Source of the DNA: Clostridia bacterium
GTDB lineage: Bacteria; Bacillota; Clostridia; Oscillospirales; Acutalibacteraceae
Direction: 5' to 3'
NCBI GenBank assembly: GCA_017623315.1
Contig: JAGAPJ010000003.1
Coordinates: 1 to 39,633 of the forward strand
Length of the DNA stretch: 39,633 nt
The notes under the pieces: model-generated
Database searches by the model: none
Told to the model about the DNA's origin: nothing
Seen by the model: only the letters and a program-made list of their open reading frames with translations
Made by a program: the position numbers and the translations under genes
Shown here: one piece after another, positions 17,909 through 26,024 of the stretch
Layout: the number at the start of each line of letters is the position of its first letter
How positions within the stretch are numbered: the stretch's first letter is position 1

Positions 17909-18090
17909 TTTAAAATTGAATAGGTGTCATGACGGGATGGTTGAGATGAAACAGGCTACATAATTCCATCGCCAGGTCAGATGCTTTGGACAACCGGTTA
18001 GGTTAAGCCAGACTTGCTTTATGCAGACATGAGAGGTCGCCGGCAAGATAGCGCTCAGAAATGAGGGCTTTCTTGCTGGTGGCCTTTTTT
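17893..18090 (+). ncRNA. Structured non-coding RNA of about 200 nt (raiA-like candidate)
   Basis: No gene occupies this stretch, yet it has a strong promoter, higher GC than its flanks and extensive pairing. A helix GG-GATGG (17934-17940) pairs with CCATC-g-CC (17966-17973) with one bulge; TCATG (17927-17931) can pair with CATGA (18028-18032); and GGTTG (17939-17943) could alternatively meet CAACC (17991-17995). The transcript ends in a long terminator hairpin. Length, terminator ending and clostridial setting recall the raiA-motif RNA, and the segment GAGATGAAACAGGCT looks like a conserved single-stranded core, but I cannot confirm the family without a covariance search. It is not a T-box, tmRNA, RNase P or typical 6S RNA by visible motifs. 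Confidence 0.7.
18035..18090 (+). terminator. Intrinsic terminator closing the structured RNA
   Basis: A 14-bp outer stem (18035-18048 with 18071-18084, including G-U pairs), an inner stem AGCGCTCA/TGAGGGCT with one mismatch capped by a GAAA tetraloop, then TTTTTT at 18085-18090. The wobble pairs in one strand only fit a plus-strand RNA. Confidence 0.88.
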
Positions 18091-18162
18091 GTTTCTTTGA
18101 TTTTTTCATTTAAAGAGGAGGTTAAGAATTTGGTATAGCTAAATACTTGTCTCACACTTTAG

Positions 18163-18810
18163 CAAGCATTTTTCTTTTGCTCGGCATACCGCAAGAATTC
18201 CGACGAATGTTCCGCCCACTATATCCGAGAAAAGGTAATAATGGAAACGGTGTTGGAAAGTATGCGGCGAATCTTGATAAACGTGCAAGCCTTTGAGAAA
18301 GAATTTGCCCGTAAACAGATGGAGTGCTATAGCGAGGATAAGAAAAGAGAACTTGCAAAGAAACGCCGGGAACTTAACAATGCAAAGAAGCGTATTTCCG
18401 AGATTGACAACTTAATCCAAAAACTTTACGAGGATAACGCTATCGGTAAAATACCCGATGAACGCTATGCAACTATGGCTTTGTCATATGAGGAAGAACA
18501 GCAAGAATTAAAGAACGCTCTTCCCAAAATGCAAAAAAATCTTGAAACCGAAATGGACAAAACCGAAAGTTTGCAGAAATTTATTGATAAGGTCAAGCGC
18601 ATAACTCCAATCAAGGAACTGACACCTGAGCTCGTACATGAGTTTATTGATAAAATCATAGTATACGCTCCAAGATACCTTGACGGCAAGCGAGTTCAGT
18701 TGATGGATATTTATTATAACGGCGTTGGCATACTTCGAGAACTCACTCCCGAAGAAATGGAAGAAGCATTCCAAAAACATTTGGCAAAACAAAAAGAAAA
18801 AACGGCATAG
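18163..18810 (+). pseudogene. C-terminal remnant of a large serine recombinase (DUF4368 type)
   Basis: The open frame begins after a stop at 18160-18162. From 18178 it encodes the end of a recombinase zinc ribbon (CSAYRKNSDECSAHYIRE), then the coiled-coil (AKKRRELNNAKKRISEIDNL) and the DUF4368-like tail (LVHEFIDKIIVYAPRYLDGK, GILRELTPEE). Large serine recombinases are about 500-550 aa; the catalytic resolvase domain, the recombinase domain and the first half of the zinc ribbon are missing, leaving about 210 residues. An ATG at 18241 exists without a ribosome site. An orphan AGGAGG at 18116-18121 is followed by TTG GTA TAG, so translation from it would abort. This is the stump of a departed or deleted integrative element. 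No partner genes remain. Confidence 0.85.
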
Positions 18811-18894
18811 CCAAAGGCTACACCGTATAACAAAATCAATTATTCAGTTTAAATACAAGAGCCTTCTAGGGCACCTTCCTTACGGAGGGTACCC
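18802..18894. other. Two hairpins between the recombinase stump and yebC
   Basis: The first (18802-18826) is ACGG-CA-TAGCC around AAA with its complement, overlapping the recombinase stop. The second (18869-18879 with 18884-18894) has 10 of 11 paired positions; on the minus strand its loop is GTAA, a GNRA tetraloop. GCACCT/AGGTGC (18871-18876, 18899-18904) offers an alternative pairing. Neither has a T-run, so termination after yebC is possible but unproven; they could also mark the right end of the old element. Confidence 0.5.
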
Positions 18895-18912
18895 CACAGA
18901 GGTGCTTTTGCT

Positions 18913-19644
18913 TTATTCTTCTGTCATTTCCCAGTTGTGCCAAACTGCCTGAACATCGTCGTTTTCTTCAAGCATATCAATAAGCTTTTCCATTTTAACA
19001 ACCATTTCTTCGTCGTCAATGGTGCTCATAGTTTGGGGAACATATGAAACTTCAGCTGATAAGAATTTATAGCCTTTTTCTTCAAGCGCATCGCGAACTG
19101 TACCTAAATCATTAGGTGCGGTTGAAATTTCAAAAATTTCACCGTCGAATTCAAAGTCCTCAGCACCTGCTTCCAAAGCGTCTTCCATAACGGTGTCTTC
19201 ACTAAGACCTTCGCCTTCAATCACAATAATACCCTTGCGGTCGAACATAAACATAACCGAGCCTGACTGACCGAGATTACCGCCGCACTTATCAAAATAG
19301 TGACGCATCTCACCTGCTGTGCGGTTACGGTTGTCGGTAAGTGTTTCAACAACAACTGCTACACCGCAGGGACCGTATCCTTCGTAAATAAGCTCTTCAT
19401 AGTTTGCGCCGTCACCTTCGCCTGCAGCCTTTTTAATAATTCTTTCAATATTTTCGTTAGGAACGTTTGCGGCCTTTGCCTTTGCAATAGCGTCCTTTAA
19501 TTTGCTGTTTTCAGCGGGATTAGCACCGCCCTGCTTAACAATAACTGCAATTTCACGACCAATTTTGGTAAAAACCTTAGCCTTTGCGGCATCAGTTTTT
19601 TCCTTTTTGCGTTTAATATTACTCCATTTAGAATGTCCTGACAT
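18913..19644 (-). CDS. yebC: YebC/PmpR (TACO1) family protein
   Basis: 243 aa, full length for the family (about 240-250). The N-terminal signature MSGHSKWSNIKRKKEKTDAA is present, as are ENSKLKDAIAKAKAANVPNE, YEGYGPCGVAVVVE and DNRNRTAGEMRHYFDK. Members act either as DNA-binding regulators or, as shown more recently for several YebC proteins, as translation factors that help ribosomes through proline stretches; sequence alone does not separate these roles. The ATG is preceded by AAAGGATG. Its own promoter lies in the end of dus, giving a leader of about 20 nt. Confidence 0.96.
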   Translation of the reverse strand: MSGHSKWSNIKRKKEKTDAAKAKVFTKIGREIAVIVKQGGANPAENSKLKDAIAKAKAANVPNENIERIIKKAAGEGDGANYEELIYEGYGPCGVAVVVETLTDNRNRTAGEMRHYFDKCGGNLGQSGSVMFMFDRKGIIVIEGEGLSEDTVMEDALEAGAEDFEFDGEIFEISTAPNDLGTVRDALEEKGYKFLSAEVSYVPQTMSTIDDEEMVVKMEKLIDMLEENDDVQAVWHNWEMTEE

Positions 19645-19669
19645 TACTTATCATCCTTTCAACCTTATG

Positions 19670-19698
19670 ATAATATCACATATCTTTGTTTTGTTCAA
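19670..19698 (-). promoter_or_regulatory. Promoter of yebC, embedded in the end of dus
   Basis: On the minus strand TTGAAC (19698-19693), 17 nt, TATTAT (19675-19670). The -35 lies within the last codons of dus, so yebC can be expressed independently of it. Confidence 0.7.
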
Positions 19699-20644
19699 GG
19701 GCTAAGTTAATAATTTTTTCAATATCCGAAATACTACTAATTTCACCGCACATACGGCGAAGATTTGCGGCGCCCTTAAGCCCTGTCATATACCATGCCG
19801 TATGCTTTCGTGATTCTAAAATTGCATTATGCGGGTCTTTGTACTTAAGCATTAAATTCACTTGTTCAAGTAATACTTCAAAGCGTTTTTCAAGGGTTGG
19901 CGATGTGTAGCTTTCACCCTTTAAATAGGCGTTAATTTCAGAAAAAACAAAGGGGTTTCCCTGTGCGGCGCGACCCACCATTAAATAGTCACAACCCGTT
20001 ATATTAAGCATATTTTCAGCCGATTTCCCGTCGCATATGTCACCGTTTGCAACCACGGGAATTTTAACCGAATTTTTAACCGCCTTTATGGTTTCAAAAT
20101 CAATACCGGGGGCATACATTTGCACCCTTGTCCTGCCGTGAACGGTAAGCATTGAAGCCCCTGCATTTTCGCACCTTTTTGCCAATTCTACAGAGGTTAA
20201 ATTGTCGCTGTCCCACCCTGTCCTCATCTTAACTGTTACAGGAATGTCCACAGCATTAACAACCGCTTTTACAATTTTTTCAGCTAAAACAGGGTCGCGC
20301 ATTAAAGCACTTCCGCCACCATTTCCCGCAACCTTGGGTGCGGGACAGCCCATATTTATATCAATAAAATCAGGCTTAAAATCAAGTGCTTTTTGTGCCG
20401 CATCTGCCATTGTTTCGGGGTCGCACCCGAAAAGCTGTGACGCGGTGGGGCGCTCCTTGTCAGAGCAAGTCAAAAGTGAGAAGGATTTTTGGTCCCCAAG
20501 TGACACGCCCTTCGAACTTGTAAGCTCACCCACGGTAAACCCAGCACCGTATTTTACACATATTTCCCTCATTGCTCTATCCGCGACACCCGCCATAGGC
20601 GCAAGGGCAGCAAAACCATTAATTTCAATGTTTTTAATCTTCAT
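19676..20644 (-). CDS. dusB: tRNA-dihydrouridine synthase, DusB type
   Basis: 322 aa from MKIKNIEINGFAALAPMAGV, the normal family start. The frame is open 12 codons further up to 20680, but those codons overlap the promoter. The flavoenzyme reduces uridines in the tRNA D-loop. Motifs: FMN-barrel start LAPMAGVADRAMR, catalytic cysteine in INMGCPAPKVAGNGGGSALM, VKMRTGWD, LTVHGRTR, VVANGDICDG, LMVGRAAQGNPF. It precedes yebC by 31 nt on the same strand. No ribosome site is visible, and the promoter places the start of transcription at or next to the ATG, suggesting a leaderless message. Confidence 0.94.
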   Translation of the reverse strand: MKIKNIEINGFAALAPMAGVADRAMREICVKYGAGFTVGELTSSKGVSLGDQKSFSLLTCSDKERPTASQLFGCDPETMADAAQKALDFKPDFIDINMGCPAPKVAGNGGGSALMRDPVLAEKIVKAVVNAVDIPVTVKMRTGWDSDNLTSVELAKRCENAGASMLTVHGRTRVQMYAPGIDFETIKAVKNSVKIPVVANGDICDGKSAENMLNITGCDYLMVGRAAQGNPFVFSEINAYLKGESYTSPTLEKRFEVLLEQVNLMLKYKDPHNAILESRKHTAWYMTGLKGAANLRRMCGEISSISDIEKIINLALEQNKDM

Positions 20645-20651
20645 AAACACG

Positions 20652-20680
20652 ATTATAACCAAAAATATAAAAAGTGTCAA
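20652..20680 (-). promoter_or_regulatory. Consensus promoter of dus
   Basis: On the minus strand a perfect TTGACA (20680-20675), exactly 17 nt, perfect TATAAT (20657-20652). Seven nucleotides separate the -10 from the ATG at 20644, so transcription should begin at or one base before the start codon. Confidence 0.88.
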
Positions 20681-20698
20681 TTTTTTTGTAAAAATATC

Positions 20699-20727
20699 GT
20701 GACATATTAATATAAAAGTGTTATAAT
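20699..20727 (+). promoter_or_regulatory. Promoter of polA and the downstream gene series
   Basis: GTGACA (20699-20704), 17 nt, perfect TATAAT (20722-20727) with an upstream TG. The predicted start near 20734 gives a short leader containing AGAGG ahead of the polA ATG. The region back-to-back with the dus promoter is only about 20 nt. Confidence 0.82.
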
Positions 20728-20762
20728 TTAAATATATATGTCTATTTAAAAGAGGTACTGAA

Positions 20763-23285
20763 ATGAAGTTACTTGCAATTGACGGTAACAGTTTAATAAA
20801 CCGAGCATTTTACGGCATAAAAATGCTGACCACTAAAAACGGTCAGTACACTAATGCTATATACGGTTTTATAAATATTTTGCACCGTTTGGAAGAATTA
20901 GAAAGCCCCGACGGTGTCGTTGTTGCGTTTGACCTTAAAGCCCCCACCTTCCGCCATTTAAAGTATGACGCTTACAAGGCAGGGCGCAAGGGTATGCCAG
21001 AGGAACTTCGCCAACAAATGCCCCTTTTAAAAGAATGGCTTGACTTGGCAGGCTACGTTAGGCTTGAATGTGAGGGCTATGAAGCCGACGATATTTTGGG
21101 AACGGTTGCAAGACTTTGTGAAGAAAGCGGTAATGAATGTGTAATTTCAACAGGCGACCGTGATTCACTTCAGCTTATTTCCGACAAAACCCGTGTGCTT
21201 CTTGCCACCACAAAAATGGGCAAGCCCGAAATTGTTAATTACACAGTTGACAAATTAGATTTAAAATACGGCTTAACCGCTAATGAAATGATTGAGCTTA
21301 AAGCACTTATGGGTGACAGCTCGGACAATATACCAGGTGTTGCAGGTGTTGGTGAAAAAACCGCTAACGATTTAATTTCGCGTTTTCACAGCATTGACTA
21401 TATTTATGAAAACCTTGAAAGCCTTGACATTAAGGCAGGTGTTAAAGCTAAGCTGGAAGCCGATAAGGAAAACGCCTTTTTGAGCCGAGAGCTTGGTACA
21501 ATTTGCAAAACCGCACCTATTAATGCTAATCTTGAGGATTATAAATACAAACCGCAGGATACCCAAAATCTTGCCCGTTTTATGATAGAGCTTGAGCTTT
21601 TTAAAATTATGGAAAAAATGGGGCTTCACACTGACAGCACCCCCGCCCCTAAAGCTTCAAATGTTGCTAAAACCATTTCGCTTGGCGGTTTACCGTTAGT
21701 TAATAATACCGCTACCATTTACTGTCAAAAGGGCGAATGGGCAGTTATTAGCGACGGAAACGCATTTTTGTGTGACGAAGGCTTTATTGCCGACGTCCTA
21801 AAGGATAAAACTGTAGAAAAGCGTGTTTACGATTATAAAAACCTTTATAAACAGTTTAAGCAAACCGAAAATGTCACCTTTGACGCTTTACTTGCTGCAT
21901 ATATTTGCAACCCGTCAGCCTCTAGCTATGACATCGACCGCCTTTGCCAAGAATATGGCGCAGTAATGCCAGGCTTTGACGGTGAGGCGGAGGAAATTAT
22001 TAAAAAAGCCGCATTGTTTGATGATTGCTGTGACAAGCTTTTAGACGAGCTTAACCGCAGCGGTCAAACCGATTTGTTTTTAACTATTGAAATGCCGCTT
22101 GCAAAGGTGCTTGGCGATATGGAACTTGTGGGCTTTTCGGTTGACGTAAACGGTCTTAAAGAAATGTCGCAGGAGCTTAGCGAAAGAATTGCCGTTATTG
22201 AAAAAGAAATTTACAATGCAGTTGGTTACGAATTTAACCTTAATTCACCAAAGCAGTTAGGTGTTGCCCTTTTTGAAAAATTGGGTCTTCCCGCTAAAAA
22301 GAAAACCAAAAGCGGTTACAGCACAAATGCCGAGGTTTTGGAGGAATTAAAGCATTTACACCCCGCTGTCTCGCTTTTACTTGAATACCGCACTCTTGCA
22401 AAATTAAAATCAACCTATACCGACGGTTTACAGGAATGTGTACAGGCTGACGGCAAAATTCACACCACATTTAATCAAACCGAAACCCGCACAGGCCGTA
22501 TTAGTTCGTTAGAGCCGAATTTACAAAATATTCCTGTTAGAACTAACGAAGGTAAGCGTTTGCGTGAGTTCTTTGTGGCAGGCGAAGGTAAAGTTTTGGT
22601 CGATGCCGACTATTCACAAATTGAGCTTCGCGTACTGGCAAGTATGTCAGGCGACGAGAATATGATAAACGCGTTTAACAGTGGTGCTGACATTCATACC
22701 GCTACCGCAGCACAGGTTTTCGGTTTACCGTTAGAAATGGTCACCCCCACCCTTAGAAGCCGTGCAAAAGCAGTAAACTTTGGCATTGTTTACGGCATTG
22801 GCGCATTTTCACTTGCAAAGGATATCGGCGTTACCCGAAAGGAAGCCGATGAATATATTAAATCATATTTAGCAACCTACCCCAAGGTTGCCGCTTATAT
22901 GGAAAATACCATTAACGAAGCCAAGCAAAACGGCTTTGTTACCACCTTGTTTGGCAGAAAACGTTATTTACCCGAGCTGCAAAACAGTAACGGTATGATA
23001 CGTGCCTTTGGTGAACGTGTTGCACGCAATGCCCCAATTCAAGGCACGGCGGCTGATGTTATTAAGCTTGCAATGGTTAGGGTATTTAACCGTTTGGAAA
23101 AGGAAATACCTACCGCAAAGCTTATTTTACAGGTACACGACGAGCTTATTGTTGAATGTTTGGAGCAGGACGCACAAAAGGTTTGCGACATTTTAAAATA
23201 TGAAATGGAAAATGCCGCACAAATGGCTGTTACTTTAACAGCTGACGCAGCATTTGGCAAAACATGGCTTGGGAGCAAAATTTAA
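20763..23285 (+). CDS. polA: DNA polymerase I
   Basis: 840 aa. It fills gaps and removes primers in repair and Okazaki-fragment processing. Residues 1-290 are the 5' nuclease (LLAIDGNSLINRAFYG, YEADDILGTVA, STGDRDSLQLIS, GDSSDNIPGVAGVGEKTA). Residues about 310-450 occupy the place of the 3'-5' exonuclease but lack its Asp-x-Glu and other metal ligands, so proofreading is probably absent, as in several Bacillota PolA proteins. The polymerase domain has motif A VDADYSQIELRVLAS (catalytic D616), motif B RSRAKAVNFGIVYGIGAF and motif C QVHDELIVE (catalytic D793). AGAGG precedes the ATG. The stop overlaps the start of the next gene as TAATG. Confidence 0.97.
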   Translation: MKLLAIDGNSLINRAFYGIKMLTTKNGQYTNAIYGFINILHRLEELESPDGVVVAFDLKAPTFRHLKYDAYKAGRKGMPEELRQQMPLLKEWLDLAGYVRLECEGYEADDILGTVARLCEESGNECVISTGDRDSLQLISDKTRVLLATTKMGKPEIVNYTVDKLDLKYGLTANEMIELKALMGDSSDNIPGVAGVGEKTANDLISRFHSIDYIYENLESLDIKAGVKAKLEADKENAFLSRELGTICKTAPINANLEDYKYKPQDTQNLARFMIELELFKIMEKMGLHTDSTPAPKASNVAKTISLGGLPLVNNTATIYCQKGEWAVISDGNAFLCDEGFIADVLKDKTVEKRVYDYKNLYKQFKQTENVTFDALLAAYICNPSASSYDIDRLCQEYGAVMPGFDGEAEEIIKKAALFDDCCDKLLDELNRSGQTDLFLTIEMPLAKVLGDMELVGFSVDVNGLKEMSQELSERIAVIEKEIYNAVGYEFNLNSPKQLGVALFEKLGLPAKKKTKSGYSTNAEVLEELKHLHPAVSLLLEYRTLAKLKSTYTDGLQECVQADGKIHTTFNQTETRTGRISSLEPNLQNIPVRTNEGKRLREFFVAGEGKVLVDADYSQIELRVLASMSGDENMINAFNSGADIHTATAAQVFGLPLEMVTPTLRSRAKAVNFGIVYGIGAFSLAKDIGVTRKEADEYIKSYLATYPKVAAYMENTINEAKQNGFVTTLFGRKRYLPELQNSNGMIRAFGERVARNAPIQGTAADVIKLAMVRVFNRLEKEIPTAKLILQVHDELIVECLEQDAQKVCDILKYEMENAAQMAVTLTADAAFGKTWLGSKI

Positions 23286-24091
23286 TGAAAATATTATTTG
23301 TTTGCACAGGTAATACCTGCCGAAGCCCTATGGCAGAGGGTTATTTAAAAGCTATGGGTTTTGACTGTGAAAGCCGCGGCCTTGCGGCTGACGGCAGTAA
23401 GGTAAGCGAAAATTCCGCCAAAGCTATGGCTGAAATTGATATTGATATAAGTAGCCATATTTCAAAGCCGCTTACAAAAGCGGACGTCGATAATTTTGAC
23501 ACTATTATTTGTATGTCGAAAAGCTACTGTGATTATTTACATTCACTTGGCATTGAATGTGAGGTTTTGGGCGACGGTATAAGCGACCCTTATGGCTGTG
23601 ACCTTGACACCTATAAGGCTTGCCGTGATGAAATTATAAAAGCGCTTTATAAACGCTTTGGCAGGGTTTTATGTATGGACAACAACCATATTGACGACAT
23701 TGTTGAAATTGAAAACACCTGCTTTTCACACCCATGGACAAGGGAAGGCATAATTGAAGCTAAAAACAACCGCACAAGGTTTTACGTTTTCGAAAAAAAC
23801 GGCAAGGTGCTTGGCTACGTTGGTGTTTCGGTTATTTTTGATGAGGGCTATATAACAAATATAGCCACCCTTCCCGAATATAGAAATCAAGGTGTTGCCA
23901 CCGCCCTTTTAACCAAGCTTGACGGTTTGGCAAGGCTTAAAAACTTAAGCTTTATTTCGTTAGAGGTTAGAACCTCTAATCAAAATGCAATTTCGCTTTA
24001 TGAAAAGTTCGGCTATAAAACCGAAGGGGTGCGTAAAAACTTTTACGACGACCCTAAAGAAGACGCATTTATTATGACAAAAAGGTTTTGA
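23285..24091 (+). CDS. Fusion: low-molecular-weight protein-tyrosine phosphatase + RimI-type N-acetyltransferase
   Basis: 268 aa from MKILFVCTGNTC. The codons upstream lie inside polA and are not used. Residues 1-125 are an LMW-PTP domain with the P-loop C7-TGNTC-R13-S14 and an SDPYG segment holding the likely general acid. Residues about 132-268 are a GNAT domain of RimI type (DDIVEIENTCFSHPWT, ITNIATLPEYRNQGVATALL, NAISLYEKFGYKTEGVRKNF). RimI acetylates the N-terminus of ribosomal protein S18. RimI commonly neighbours tsaD, the next gene 4 nt on, which supports that assignment. Both domains are slightly compact but complete in their motifs. The start overlaps the polA stop, so translation is probably coupled. 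Confidence 0.88.
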   Translation: MKILFVCTGNTCRSPMAEGYLKAMGFDCESRGLAADGSKVSENSAKAMAEIDIDISSHISKPLTKADVDNFDTIICMSKSYCDYLHSLGIECEVLGDGISDPYGCDLDTYKACRDEIIKALYKRFGRVLCMDNNHIDDIVEIENTCFSHPWTREGIIEAKNNRTRFYVFEKNGKVLGYVGVSVIFDEGYITNIATLPEYRNQGVATALLTKLDGLARLKNLSFISLEVRTSNQNAISLYEKFGYKTEGVRKNFYDDPKEDAFIMTKRF

Positions 24092-24095
24092 TATT

Positions 24096-25103
24096 TTGAA
24101 AATTTTAGCCATTGAAAGCTCGTGCGATGAAACCTCGGTTGCAATTGTTGAGGACCGCACGGTACTTTCAAATATTGTTTCAACCCAAATTGAAGAACAT
24201 AAAATATACGGCGGTGTAGTACCCGAAATTGCATCCCGCCGACATACCGAAGCCATTTCGGCAGTATGCGACGAAGCCTTAAAGGAAGCAGGGCTTACCT
24301 ATAATGACATTGAAGCGGTTGCAGTAACCTTTGCTCCTGGTCTAATCGGTGCATTACTTGTGGGTGTGAACTTTGCAAAGGGCTTGGCATTATCGCTTGG
24401 CGTACCGCTTATACCGGTTCACCATTTAAGGTCACATATTGCGGCAAATTACCTTGCCCACCCCGACTTAAAGCCCCCGTTTTTATGTTTATTAGTTTCG
24501 GGCGGTAATACAGTAATTGCCAAGGTTGAGGATTATACCAAATTTGAAATTATAGGTCAAACCCGTGACGATGCCGCAGGCGAATGCTTTGATAAGGTGG
24601 CACGTCAAATGGGGCTTTCCTACCCCGGCGGTGTAACCCTTGACAAAATTGCAACCACACCCGACCACCAAAAGTATCCCTTACCTCACCCCAAGGTTAC
24701 AGGCGGTGAGCTTGACTTTAGCTTTTCGGGGCTTAAAACAGCGGTTATTAATTTAGTGCATAATTCAAGTCAAAAAAACGTAGAAATTGACGTGCCTGTT
24801 TTGTGTGCAACTGTCCGTGAACGCGTTTGTGACTTGCTTATAAAAAACACAATGGCGGCGGCCGAAAAAACCGGCTATACAAAAATCGCCGTTGCGGGCG
24901 GGGTTTCAGCCAATAGCGAGCTTCGCCGAAGATTAGATGAGGAGTGCAACAAAAAAGGTTATTCCCTTTACTACCCACCGCTTAAATACTGCGGTGACAA
25001 TGCGGCAATGGTAGGAGCACAGGCAATTCACGAATACCAAGACGGCAACGTTTCGGATACTTCCCTTAACGCGACCGCCACATTACCAATTGATTACAGG
25101 TGA
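24096..25103 (+). CDS. tsaD: tRNA N6-threonylcarbamoyladenosine synthase catalytic subunit TsaD (TTG start)
   Basis: 335 aa, usual length. It transfers the threonylcarbamoyl group to A37 of ANN-decoding tRNAs together with TsaB and TsaE, which are not in this window. Motifs: ILAIESSCDETSVAIVED, GGVVPEIASRRHTE, the metal site HHLRSHIAA, LVSGGNT, RDDAAGECFDKVAR, YPGG, FSGLKTAV, VAGGVSANSELRRRL, YCGDNAAMVG. The start is TTG at 24096, 4 nt after the preceding stop, with AAAGG about 10 nt upstream; no ATG lies near the conserved N-terminus. Confidence 0.97.
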   Translation: MKILAIESSCDETSVAIVEDRTVLSNIVSTQIEEHKIYGGVVPEIASRRHTEAISAVCDEALKEAGLTYNDIEAVAVTFAPGLIGALLVGVNFAKGLALSLGVPLIPVHHLRSHIAANYLAHPDLKPPFLCLLVSGGNTVIAKVEDYTKFEIIGQTRDDAAGECFDKVARQMGLSYPGGVTLDKIATTPDHQKYPLPHPKVTGGELDFSFSGLKTAVINLVHNSSQKNVEIDVPVLCATVRERVCDLLIKNTMAAAEKTGYTKIAVAGGVSANSELRRRLDEECNKKGYSLYYPPLKYCGDNAAMVGAQAIHEYQDGNVSDTSLNATATLPIDYR

Positions 25104-25108
25104 TAAAA

Positions 25109-26008
25109 ATGGAAAACAAAAAATTACTGCTCATTGTAAACCCTTGCTCTGGCAGAGCAAAAATGTATACCGAACTTTTAAAGGTTGTTGAGGTTTTTTC
25201 CTATGCCGATTATCTCGTTTCGGTTTATCCCACCAAGGCAAGAGGCGACGCAACCCAATACGTTGAAAATCTAAACCACGACGATTTTGACCTTATTGTT
25301 GTTTGCGGTGGCGACGGCACCTTAAACGAGGTTATTGAAGGTATTATGAAATCCAAAAACGAAATTTCCCTTGGATATATTCCTTCGGGCACCTTAAACG
25401 AATGGTCAAGCGGTCTCAACATATCCAGAAATATTGAAACAGCTGCAAAAGACATTTTAAACGGCAAAAAAATCAGGCTGGATATTGGTCGCTTTAACGA
25501 TAAATATTTTTCATACACCGCTTCCTTCGGTGCGTTTACAGGCGCATCCTATTCTACCCCGCAGGAAGTTAAAAATGTGCTTGGTCAAAGCGCATATTTC
25601 TTTGAAGGTATTAAAAGCCTTAGCGCTATAAAACCTATTCATATGAAAATCACCACCGAAGACCGTGTTGTTGAAGGCGACTATTTATTCGGCGCTATTT
25701 CAAATTCACTTTCGGTTGGCGGCATTGTTAAGTACGATAAAACCCCCGTTGGCTTAAACGACGGTATTTTTGAAATTATTTTAATAAAAAACCCCGACAA
25801 CATTGTTAAGCTTCAGCCCCTTGTTGACGGCATTTTAAAGCACGAATTCGACCGCGAGGGCATTGAATTTTTCCGCAGTGAAAAATTTGTTATTGAAACC
25901 AATGAAGAGGTTGCTTGGACACTTGACGGCGAATACGCTAAAAGTAACGGCACACTTACCGTTGAAAATATTCATGGTGCAATTACCTTTATAGTCCCCG
26001 AAATTTAA
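25109..26008 (+). CDS. YegS/DagK-family lipid kinase
   Basis: 299 aa from MENKKLLLIVNPCSGR. A GTG at 25100 overlaps the tsaD stop, but AGGTGA at 25098-25103 points to the ATG at 25109. The family phosphorylates diacylglycerol or related lipids to recycle them in phospholipid and lipoteichoic-acid metabolism. The diacylglycerol-kinase catalytic motif VCGGDGTLNEV is at about residues 65-75, with GYIPSGTLNEWSSGL, DIGRFNDKYFSYTASFGAFT and LDGEYA further on. The usual glycine-Thr-Ala-Asn-Asp element reads SGTLNEW, a small departure. It is co-directional with tsaD and mreB. Confidence 0.9.
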   Translation: MENKKLLLIVNPCSGRAKMYTELLKVVEVFSYADYLVSVYPTKARGDATQYVENLNHDDFDLIVVCGGDGTLNEVIEGIMKSKNEISLGYIPSGTLNEWSSGLNISRNIETAAKDILNGKKIRLDIGRFNDKYFSYTASFGAFTGASYSTPQEVKNVLGQSAYFFEGIKSLSAIKPIHMKITTEDRVVEGDYLFGAISNSLSVGGIVKYDKTPVGLNDGIFEIILIKNPDNIVKLQPLVDGILKHEFDREGIEFFRSEKFVIETNEEVAWTLDGEYAKSNGTLTVENIHGAITFIVPEI

Positions 26009-26024
26009 TTGATTGGAGAAAATT

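Noticed and set aside
17927-18109. Open frame of 60 codons on the minus strand across the structured RNA
   Set aside because: It is antisense to the terminator hairpin, has no ribosome site and no recognisable protein features; it is explained by the RNA gene.
18869-18904. Hairpin after yebC as an intrinsic terminator
   Set aside because: The stem is good and has a GNRA loop on the minus strand, but no T-run follows in that direction, so I list it only as a hairpin.
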